Positions 7,311-13,509 of a stretch of 14,455 bases of DNA are shown here, one piece after another. Under the pieces are notes generated by a model. It worked only from the letters and a program-made list of their open reading frames with translations, was not told the origin of the DNA and did no database searches. A program made the translations under genes and the position numbers. The first letter of the stretch is position 1; each line of letters starts with the position of its first letter. The stretch covers positions 1 through 14,455 of the forward strand of contig DPGN01000067.1 of assembly GCA_003523185.1 (NCBI GenBank), read 5' to 3'. This DNA comes from Halieaceae bacterium. Its GTDB lineage: Bacteria > Pseudomonadota > Gammaproteobacteria > Pseudomonadales > Halieaceae.

Positions 7311-8123
7311 ATGGCGACCTACGTGGTGGGCGACATTCAAGGATGCTTTGACCAGTTCCAGTGTCTGATGGAAAAGGTCCGTTTTAATCCTGACAGGGAC
7401 GTGATTTGGAGTGTGGGTGATTTAGTCAACCGCGGATCCAATAACCTTGCAACACTCCGCTGGTTTCATGAGCGGCGTGATAGTGCAGTGGTTGTCCTGG
7501 GTAATCACGACCTTCACCTGATGGCTGTTTCAGCAGGCGCCCGAAAAATGAGTAAGTCAGATGATTTTGACGATATTCTCGATGCGCCAGACCGAGAGAT
7601 GCTGATCGAATGGCTTCATCATCGGCCGCTGATGCACCACGAGCATGGTGTGACCCTGGTACACGCAGGCATCCCCCCCATGTGGTCGGTGAGCGAAGCG
7701 CTTGATCGCGCGGCCGAAGTCGAGAAGGTCTTGCGAGGGCCTGATTGCATTCGATTCTTCAGTGCCATGTATGGCAATGATCCAATTGTTTGGGACGATC
7801 AACTCACGGGTATGACTCGGCTTCGGGTTATCACGAATTACCTCACCCGCATGCGCTATTGCACAAAGAAAGGAAAGTTAGACCTTATTAATAAAGGGCC
7901 AACGCCGACAGCCAATGCACTCAAAGGAAAGAAAGTCGCGCCCTGGTTTAGCCACGAGGCTAGACGCACAAAAGACGATGTTGTGGTTTTCGGTCACTGG
8001 GCGTCTATTGATGGCGTGACTGACTCACCCAACGTCATCGGACTCGATACCGGCTGTGTCTGGGGAAATAAAATGACACTTATGGAGCTCGAGACCCGGA
8101 CCTTCTATCGGTGCAATTGCTAA
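7311..8123 (+). CDS. apaH: Symmetrical diadenosine tetraphosphatase ApaH
   Basis: ApaH cleaves Ap4A to two ADP, clearing alarmone-like dinucleotides and removing Np4-type RNA caps in the cytoplasm. The 270-residue protein has the calcineurin-like metallophosphatase motifs in order: GDIQG (7-11), GDLVNRG (36-42), GNHD (64-67) and HAG (118-120), with a later GHWAS segment. Length and motif spacing agree with the family. The ATG at 7311 is preceded by AGGA at 7301-7304, six bases away. The 57-base gap from rsmA contains no gene and no remnant of apaG. Its TAA shares a base with the proposed start of cca (TAATG), implying coupled translation. Confidence 0.96.
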   Translation: MATYVVGDIQGCFDQFQCLMEKVRFNPDRDVIWSVGDLVNRGSNNLATLRWFHERRDSAVVVLGNHDLHLMAVSAGARKMSKSDDFDDILDAPDREMLIEWLHHRPLMHHEHGVTLVHAGIPPMWSVSEALDRAAEVEKVLRGPDCIRFFSAMYGNDPIVWDDQLTGMTRLRVITNYLTRMRYCTKKGKLDLINKGPTPTANALKGKKVAPWFSHEARRTKDDVVVFGHWASIDGVTDSPNVIGLDTGCVWGNKMTLMELETRTFYRCNC

Positions 8124-9229
8124 TGATGACCTTTGATCTAGCGCCAACAGCACGGATCTATAAGGTAGGCGGAGCAGTCAGAGACACACTCTTGAACTAC
8201 CCACACAGTGAGACCGACTGGGTAGTCGTCGGCGCCACTCCTGAGGCTCTACTGGCATCAGGATTTAGACAGGTGGGCGCCGACTTTCCAGTTTTTCTCC
8301 ATCCGGAAACCGGTGAGGAATTCGCTCTGGCAAGAACCGAACGTAAGTCAGGTCAGGGTTACCACGGCTTTACGATTCACGCTGACCCATCGGTGACGCT
8401 TGAAGAAGATCTTCTCCGGCGCGACCTCACCATAAACGCCATGGCGTTGGATGAGCACGGCGATCTCATCGATCCCCATGGGGGGCAGCGTGACCTCGAC
8501 GCAAAGGTGTTACGACACGTTTCCGCTAATTTCTCAGAGGATCCGTTGAGGGTGCTTCGCACCTGCCGATTTGCTGCACGCTACCACCACCTAGGCTTCA
8601 CAGTGGCCGGGAAAACCATGCAGCTGATGCGCGATATTGTCACAAGCGGCGAGTTATTGGCGCTGGCTCCGGATCGAGTATGGCGTGAGACAGAGAGAGC
8701 GCTTAACGAGAACACGCCTCGGGCCTATTTTTCACTGCTACGAACACTGGGCGCAGACACTATCGTTCTCCCCTTTGTAGTCACTGACAACTCGCTCGAT
8801 GCACTCGACGCAATGGCTTCTATCGCGCCAAATAGTCTTCACCGGTGGGCTGGGCTCGCGTCATCTGCGGCCCCGAATAAGCAAGCAGTGACGCCAGTCA
8901 TCAATATTCCAAAACGCTACGACCAATTGGCCGCGCGAGTTCAACTTTATCGAGGCAGCCCTCCAAAAAGCGCTGAAGATACGCTGGCATTTCTTGAGCA
9001 TTTCGATGCATTCAGGCAAAGCTCCCAGATAGCAGATGGGCTCGCGGTGCTTGGCGCCATCGATAAAACTTTCCACAAGACACTTGTGGCCCGCATCAAG
9101 AAAGGACATCAGCTGGTGGCAGGTATTCGCGGCGAGCAGTTTATTAAGCAGGGTTTACAAGGGCCTGAGATAAAGGCAGCCATATCAGCAGAGCGTCTGC
9201 GTCAGTTGGATGTGCTGCTTAATGACTAA
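8123..9229 (+). CDS. cca: CCA tRNA nucleotidyltransferase, short form without HD domain
   Basis: This class II nucleotidyltransferase adds or repairs the 3' CCA of tRNAs. From the ATG at 8123 it has 368 residues; ATG 8126 and an upstream GTG 8111 are alternatives. The conserved head is clear: KVGGAVRD (about 14-21), then FPVFLHPETGEEFALARTERK, LRRDLTINAMA and EDPLRVLRTCRFAARY. Two departures stand out. The catalytic metal motif, Asp-x-Asp in E. coli (DRDWVVVG), reads ETDWVVVG here, so the first carboxylate is Glu30 and the second Asp32. The C-terminal HD phosphohydrolase domain of the roughly 410-residue E. coli enzyme is missing; the tail keeps only segments aligning with flanking helices (INIPKRYDQLAARV). 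CCA addition is likely retained, while 2',3'-cyclic phosphodiesterase and phosphatase activity is not expected. The gene converges on folB with 9 bases between stops. Confidence 0.93.
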   Translation: MMTFDLAPTARIYKVGGAVRDTLLNYPHSETDWVVVGATPEALLASGFRQVGADFPVFLHPETGEEFALARTERKSGQGYHGFTIHADPSVTLEEDLLRRDLTINAMALDEHGDLIDPHGGQRDLDAKVLRHVSANFSEDPLRVLRTCRFAARYHHLGFTVAGKTMQLMRDIVTSGELLALAPDRVWRETERALNENTPRAYFSLLRTLGADTIVLPFVVTDNSLDALDAMASIAPNSLHRWAGLASSAAPNKQAVTPVINIPKRYDQLAARVQLYRGSPPKSAEDTLAFLEHFDAFRQSSQIADGLAVLGAIDKTFHKTLVARIKKGHQLVAGIRGEQFIKQGLQGPEIKAAISAERLRQLDVLLND

Positions 9230-9238
9230 TCCTTCCCA

Positions 9239-9598
9239 CTAAAGACTACGAGCAAGCGTCAGTGATACGCCAACGCATGAAGCGGTTGGAACGGCGCCCG
9301 GCTTATTGATATGTACGGTTACTTCACTTACCGGCCAACGGTCAAAAATCTCATCGATGATTGCCTTGGATAAAGCCTCGAGTAACTCGAATTTCGAGGC
9401 GGACACGAACGACATCACATGCTCGGATATTGCGGCGTAGTCGAGCGCGTGACACAGATCATCGGTTTGAGCAGCCAAACCGAAATCTGCCGTCAACTCC
9501 AAGTCGATTTCGAGGCGCTGCTTTATGGTCCGCTCCCAGTCATAGCAACCGATAATGGTCTCGGGCTGCAATCCACGGATCCTAACTATCCCGTTCAT
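9239..9598 (-). CDS. folB: Dihydroneopterin aldolase FolB
   Basis: FolB converts 7,8-dihydroneopterin to 6-hydroxymethyl-dihydropterin and glycolaldehyde in folate synthesis, and often also epimerises the substrate. The 119-residue length is normal. Family residues are visible: IIGCYDWER with Glu22, Tyr54 in LDYAAI, Glu74 in ELLEALS, and the catalytic Lys99 in HINKPGAV. The start ATG (9598-9596) overlaps the stop of tsaD as ATGA, so the two are almost certainly cotranscribed and translationally coupled. Its stop is 9 bases from the stop of the convergent cca gene, leaving no room for a terminator between them. Confidence 0.95.
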   Translation of the reverse strand: MNGIVRIRGLQPETIIGCYDWERTIKQRLEIDLELTADFGLAAQTDDLCHALDYAAISEHVMSFVSASKFELLEALSKAIIDEIFDRWPVSEVTVHINKPGAVPTASCVGVSLTLARSL

Positions 9599-10638
9599 GC
9601 GGCCTCACCATTAACCGGTGGTACCAGCTCAGTGATTGGCCAGCGCGCACGAACCGATGGTGACTCCGAATCGCGCTCACCGCGAGCAAGACGAAGCGCC
9701 CCTGCATAGGCGATCATGGCGCCGTTATCTGTGCATAGACTCGGGGCGGGGTATATCACCTGTACCCCATCTTTGCCTAGCGCTTCTGCAAGACGCTCAC
9801 GCAATCGCCGATTTGCACTGACGCCGCCTGCCATGACAAGAGTGGATACCCCCTCCTGCTTGAGCGCCCTTCTGCACTTAATGAGTAATGTGTCCACAAC
9901 CGCCTCCTCGAAGCAGCGGGCGACATCAGCCCTGGCTTGCTCATCGAGTGAGTCAGCATCCGATAGCTGCTTGATACAGGTGCCTACATGGGTTTTCAAC
10001 CCCGAAAAACTAAAGTCCAGCCCGGGGTGCTTCACCATAGGTCGGGGGAAATCGAAGCGATCCGGATCGCCTGTTTGAGCCAAGGCCGCCACATGCGGGC
10101 CACCCGGATAGGGTAAATCGAGCAATTTAGCCGTCTTGTCGAAAGCCTCCCCTGCCGCATCGTCAACAGACTCACCCAGAAGTCGATAATCGCCGAAGGC
10201 ATTGGCTCGAATAAGCTGCGTATGGCCACCTGACACCAGTAGGGCTACGAAGGGATAGCCGGGCGGTTCGTCGGATAAAAGGGGCGCCATTAAATGCCCC
10301 TCCATGTGATGAACACCCAAAGAGGGCACCCCCAATCCCGCGGCAATGGATCGAGCGACAGTTGCACCAACAATAAGCGCACCGAGCAACCCAGGGCCCG
10401 ACGTATAAGCAACCGCATCGATATCGGTCTTATTAAGACACGCATCACACAGAACGCGGTCGATGAGCGGCAAGGTCTTTCGAATATGGTCTCGAGACGC
10501 CAGCTCAGGCACCACACCACCATACTCTGCGTGCACTGCCACTTGCGAATAGAGTGCCTCGGACAATAAACCCCGCTGAGTATCATACAGTGCAACACCT
10601 GTCTCGTCGCAACTGGTTTCTAAGCCCAAAACAATCAA
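9595..10638 (-). CDS. tsaD: tRNA N6-threonylcarbamoyladenosine (t6A37) transferase TsaD
   Basis: TsaD, with TsaB and TsaE, transfers the threonylcarbamoyl group to A37 of ANN-decoding tRNAs. It is an ASKHA-fold ATPase. The 347-residue protein begins VLGLETSCDETGVALYD and carries the metal-binding pair His111 and His115 in HHMEGHL. VSGGHTQL (about 135-142), DDAAGEAFDKTAKLL and the C-terminal GGVSANRRLR and DNGAMIAYAG are also present. The start is a TTG at 10638. An in-frame TGA lies only one codon upstream (10644-10642), and the family N-terminus fits this position, so there is no ATG alternative. An AAGAGA-like site lies a short distance upstream but is weak. It overlaps folB by 4 bases (ATGA) and is divergent from rpsU across a 137-base gap. 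Confidence 0.96.
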   Translation of the reverse strand: MIVLGLETSCDETGVALYDTQRGLLSEALYSQVAVHAEYGGVVPELASRDHIRKTLPLIDRVLCDACLNKTDIDAVAYTSGPGLLGALIVGATVARSIAAGLGVPSLGVHHMEGHLMAPLLSDEPPGYPFVALLVSGGHTQLIRANAFGDYRLLGESVDDAAGEAFDKTAKLLDLPYPGGPHVAALAQTGDPDRFDFPRPMVKHPGLDFSFSGLKTHVGTCIKQLSDADSLDEQARADVARCFEEAVVDTLLIKCRRALKQEGVSTLVMAGGVSANRRLRERLAEALGKDGVQVIYPAPSLCTDNGAMIAYAGALRLARGERDSESPSVRARWPITELVPPVNGEAA

Positions 10639-10685
10639 AATTCAGTGTCTCTTAAAAAATGCGGAAGTTAGCACGATGTTAGCCT

Positions 10686-10714
10686 TTGCAAAACGTCGCT
10701 GGCCTACCTATACT
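10686..10714 (+). promoter_or_regulatory. Sigma70 promoter of the rpsU-yqeY-dnaG operon with GC-rich discriminator
   Basis: TTGCAA (10686-10691) and TATACT (10709-10714) are separated by 17 bases, matching the -35 consensus at 4 of 6 and the -10 at 5 of 6. The bases that follow the -10, GCGCGCCC (10715-10722), form the kind of GC-rich discriminator found at promoters inhibited by ppGpp/DksA. Transcription would start near 10721, giving a leader of about 55 bases before rpsU. Growth-rate control of this ribosomal-protein-led operon is the expected consequence, by inference. Confidence 0.65.
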
Positions 10715-10775
10715 GCGCGCCCTTAAATTTGATGTGGCGACTACCCGCTCATCAGGAAACGACAGGATTAGTTTA

Positions 10776-10991
10776 ATGCCTTCAGTAAAGGTAAAAGAAA
10801 ACGAGCCCTTTGACGTTGCTTTACGCCGATTCAAGCGTTCGTGCGAAAAAGCCGGTCTTCTGGCCGAAGTTCGCAAGCGCGAGCACTACGAAAAGCCGAC
10901 CACGGTTCGCAAGCGCGCCGCTGCTGCAGCTGTGAAGCGTCACCTCAAGAAAATGTCTCGGGAAAACCGCAAGCGTCAGCGTTTGTACTAA
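10776..10991 (+). CDS. rpsU: 30S ribosomal protein S21
   Basis: S21 is a small basic protein of the 30S platform that takes part in initiation near the anti-Shine-Dalgarno end of 16S rRNA. The 71-residue protein has the family sequence: MPSVKVKENEPFDVALRRFK, then CEKAGLLAEVRKREHYEKP, and a very basic C-terminal tail ending RKRQRLY. The ATG at 10776 has AGGA at 10764-10767, 8 bases away, and fits the family N-terminus exactly; the longer in-frame extension to 10686 runs through the promoter and is rejected. It is the first gene of the macromolecular synthesis operon, 19 bases before yqeY. No terminator-like hairpin is visible between rpsU and the next gene, unlike E. coli, which has one between rpsU and dnaG. 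Confidence 0.98.
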   Translation: MPSVKVKENEPFDVALRRFKRSCEKAGLLAEVRKREHYEKPTTVRKRAAAAAVKRHLKKMSRENRKRQRLY

Positions 10992-11010
10992 GACCCTACC
11001 GACTAGCGAG

Positions 11011-11469
11011 ATGACTGATTCCGAAAATTTAGTCGCCCGAATCAAGGCCTCAATGAAAGAGGCCATGAAGGCACGCGAAAAAGAGCGTCTCGCCACCATC
11101 CGGCTGATTCAGGCCGAATTCAAACGCGTTGAAGTTGACGAGCGAATCGAAATCGATGACGCGAGAGCGCTTGTGATCATGGATAAGATGGTCAAGCAGC
11201 GTCGGGATTCCATTAGCCAGTTTGAGAGCGCAGGCCGTGACGAATTAGCCGCTATTGAGCGAGCCGAAATCACCGTCATTCGAGAATTCCTCCCACAGCA
11301 GCTCAGCGAAGATGAAATCCTCGCTATCATCGACGATGCGCTGAGCGGGATCGATGCAACAGGCATGTCCGCCATGGGGCCGCTGATGGGTGTCATCAAG
11401 CCCAAATTGCAGGGTCGCGCCGACATGGGTGCTGTATCCAAGTTAGTTAAGGCTAAACTGACGTCTTAA
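11011..11469 (+). CDS. yqeY: GatB/YqeY domain protein
   Basis: The protein has 152 residues and matches the stand-alone GatB/YqeY family throughout. It has an N-terminal helical half (LVARIKASMKEAMKAREKERL, LIQAEFKRVEVDER, MVKQRRDSISQFESAGR) and a C-terminal half with EFLPQQLSEDEI, MGPLMGVIKPKLQGRADM and VSKLVKAKL. The domain resembles the tRNA-binding tail of the GatB amidotransferase subunit, and a role with tRNA is often proposed, but the function of the free-standing form is not established. It lies 19 bases after rpsU and 22 bases before dnaG. This placement is common in gammaproteobacteria such as pseudomonads and absent in E. coli. It probably depends on the rpsU promoter. Confidence 0.93.
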   Translation: MTDSENLVARIKASMKEAMKAREKERLATIRLIQAEFKRVEVDERIEIDDARALVIMDKMVKQRRDSISQFESAGRDELAAIERAEITVIREFLPQQLSEDEILAIIDDALSGIDATGMSAMGPLMGVIKPKLQGRADMGAVSKLVKAKLTS

Positions 11470-11491
11470 TCACCGGCTAAGGTCATCCAAC

Positions 11492-13357
11492 ATGGCCCGA
11501 CTTCCACAGGCATTTATCGACCAAGTCCTTGACCGGACCGATATCGTTGATGTGGTTGATCGCCGGGTAAAACTAAAAAAGGCAGGTAAGAACTACTCAG
11601 CCTGCTGCCCATTCCATCAGGAAAAAACCCCATCCTTTTCTGTTAATCCCGAAAAGCAGTTCTACTACTGCTTTGGCTGCGGTGCAGGTGGCAACGCGCT
11701 GGGCTTTGTAATGGATTACGAGCGGATGGAGTTTCGCGAGGCCATTGAGTCCCTCGCACACGCAGCCGGCATGGAACTGCCAGCAGAAGAAGTCGACGCT
11801 GCTCCTCAGATAGATCATCAAAAGCCCCTTTATGAGTCCATGGAGAAAGCGACGCGATTGTATGAGTCGCTTCTGCGGAAGCATCCCACTCGGGGGCGTG
11901 TTGTCGACTACCTGAAACAACGCGGTTTGTCAGGTGAGATAGCCCGAGACTTTCGACTGGGTTTTGCCCCTGAAGGGTGGGATAACCTCATGACCACCCT
12001 GTCGTCGGAAGCAGATGTTGAGCATGCACTAACGGCGGGGCTCTTAATTGAAAATGACTCGGGGCGAAAATACGATCGTTTCAGAGATCGCGTTATTTTC
12101 CCGATCGTAAATCAACGCGGCAAGGTCATTGCCATGGGCGGCCGAGTACTGGGAGATGGAAAACCCAAGTACCTCAATTCTCCAGAGACGCCACTGTTTT
12201 CAAAGTCGCATGAGCTTTACGGTCTCCACCATATCCGCAAATTTGCGAAGAACCTCTCGCGCATTGTTGTCGTGGAAGGCTATATGGATGTTATCGCGCT
12301 AGCGCAATTTGGCATCCATTACGCCGTAGCAACATTGGGAACATCAGTGGGCAAGCCCCACTTAGAAATGCTTTTCCGGCGCGTAGATCAGGTCGTATTC
12401 TGCTTCGACGGTGATGAGGCCGGAAGAAAAGCCGCGTTCCGAGGGATGGAAGCCGCCCTCCCCATGATGGAAGACGGACGCCAAGTGAAATTCCTCTTCC
12501 TCCCAGAGGGCGAGGATCCGGACAGCGTAGTGCGCAACAAAGGCTCCCAGCACCTCGAGCATTTATTCGATAACGCTGATCCTCTGGAGACTTTCCTGTT
12601 CGATCAAATGGCACAGGGAATCGATCTCGACACCATGGATGGCAAGGCGCGGCTGTCAAAATTGGTGGCGCCCTACATCAACCTCATTCCTGACGGTGTG
12701 TTCAAAACACTCTTATTCAAAGCGCTCGCGACTCGCACGGATATGGATGTCGACAGCTTGCGGCGATTGAGAGAAATCGAAAAGCCCACGACAGCAGACT
12801 ATGACTCCGCTCCCGTAGCAGAGCCCGGCGAGATACAAAGCGAAACTGACGCGCCCTTTGATTATCCTGAGGGATATGAGTCACTTCCCGACAGTGAAGA
12901 TCACTATGGGGCCCCGGCGCAAATGGAGCGTCACAGTGCTGTCCTCTTGCGGGCGCTGGGCTTGCTGGTACTGAAGCCATCCTCAGCAAGCGCAGTAACC
13001 GATGAACTGCTTCCCGAGCAAGGCGGGATGCTCAGCAACTTGCTTCGTGATGTTGTAAGACAGGTACGTGAAACCCCTGAACTCAGCACAGCCGCCCTAC
13101 TCGGCTACTGGATGGGCACCGACGAAGGCGAACTATTGAGTGAGGCCGCTGCGAAAGAGGTCATCGATGACGAACAGCACATTAGCGAACACCTGATGGC
13201 GATCCTAAATAAGCTTTGGAGAGATCGGCATGTCACTATTTTGCGTAAACGCGCTGAAACATTGAAATCTGTGGCCTACACTGACTTGAGCAACGAGCAA
13301 AAGCGCGAACTCGTAGCATTGACGACTGAGATAAGACAACTCTCTGGACGAAATTAA
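11492..13357 (+). CDS. dnaG: DNA primase DnaG
   Basis: DnaG makes the RNA primers for replication and works with the DnaB helicase. The 621-residue protein has the three expected parts. The CHC2 zinc-binding domain (about 1-105) has Cys39, His42, Cys60 and Cys63 in CCPFH and CFGCGAGGN. The catalytic core has a Toprim fold: Glu262 in VEGYMDVIALAQFG, and Asp306 and Asp308 in FCFDGDEAGRKAA. Each lies three residues before its E. coli counterpart. The C-terminal helical DnaB-binding domain covers about 485-621. An acidic, Pro- and Glu-rich linker joins core and tail at about 435-480. TAAGG lies shortly upstream of the ATG. It is the third gene of the rpsU operon, and rpoD follows after 144 bases. 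Confidence 0.97.
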   Translation: MARLPQAFIDQVLDRTDIVDVVDRRVKLKKAGKNYSACCPFHQEKTPSFSVNPEKQFYYCFGCGAGGNALGFVMDYERMEFREAIESLAHAAGMELPAEEVDAAPQIDHQKPLYESMEKATRLYESLLRKHPTRGRVVDYLKQRGLSGEIARDFRLGFAPEGWDNLMTTLSSEADVEHALTAGLLIENDSGRKYDRFRDRVIFPIVNQRGKVIAMGGRVLGDGKPKYLNSPETPLFSKSHELYGLHHIRKFAKNLSRIVVVEGYMDVIALAQFGIHYAVATLGTSVGKPHLEMLFRRVDQVVFCFDGDEAGRKAAFRGMEAALPMMEDGRQVKFLFLPEGEDPDSVVRNKGSQHLEHLFDNADPLETFLFDQMAQGIDLDTMDGKARLSKLVAPYINLIPDGVFKTLLFKALATRTDMDVDSLRRLREIEKPTTADYDSAPVAEPGEIQSETDAPFDYPEGYESLPDSEDHYGAPAQMERHSAVLLRALGLLVLKPSSASAVTDELLPEQGGMLSNLLRDVVRQVRETPELSTAALLGYWMGTDEGELLSEAAAKEVIDDEQHISEHLMAILNKLWRDRHVTILRKRAETLKSVAYTDLSNEQKRELVALTTEIRQLSGRN

Positions 13358-13395
13358 CGCGCTGATCGTTCAGGGCGCGGAAATACTGATAAAAA

Positions 13396-13509
13396 TTGAA
13401 TAAAACGCTCAAAGTCCAAGTTTTGACGTGGCTTATTGCACCTGCGACCGCTATTATTGCGGGCTTATTTTTTTTCGACCCCTTTTTCTCCGGACCGATA
13501 CATGTCTGA
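13396..13509 (+). CDS. Possible small membrane peptide (37 residues) ahead of rpoD
   Basis: A TTG at 13396 opens a frame of 37 codons, closed by TGA at 13507-13509, overlapping the start of rpoD by 8 bases in another frame. The product would be a short basic N-terminus (MNKTLKVQ), an uninterrupted hydrophobic stretch (VLTWLIAPATAIIAGLFFF) and a short tail (DPFFSGPIHV), the layout of a single-span membrane peptide with the basic end inside. I recognise no family. Against it: a non-ATG start, no clear ribosome site, and a T-rich segment that would give Phe and Leu codons by chance. It could equally be untranslated leader of rpoD. Confidence 0.25.
   Translation: MNKTLKVQVLTWLIAPATAIIAGLFFFDPFFSGPIHV
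13446..13475 (+). terminator. Weak hairpin with T8 run in the dnaG-rpoD gap
   Basis: GACCGC (13446-13451) can pair with GCGGGC (13459-13464), with one A-G mismatch and a 7-base AT loop. TTA and eight T residues (13468-13475) follow. This looks like an intrinsic terminator or attenuator that would trim read-through from dnaG into rpoD. The stem is short, so termination would be partial at best. The same bases also code part of the possible small peptide at 13396-13509. Confidence 0.3.

Noticed and set aside
9227..9241. Bidirectional terminator between cca and folB
   Set aside because: Only 9 bases separate the stops and no hairpin is visible.
9361..9709. Plus-strand ORFs across folB and the tsaD 3' end
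   Set aside because: Shadows of folB and tsaD, both of which have clear family residues.
10686..10775. 30-codon N-terminal extension of S21
   Set aside because: It covers the promoter and leader; S21 is 71 residues with MPSVK at its start and a proper ribosome site.
13423..13457. rpoD promoter from TTGACG (13423-13428) and TATTAT (13452-13457)
   Set aside because: The spacer is 23 bases, too long for sigma70; no better-spaced pair was found.
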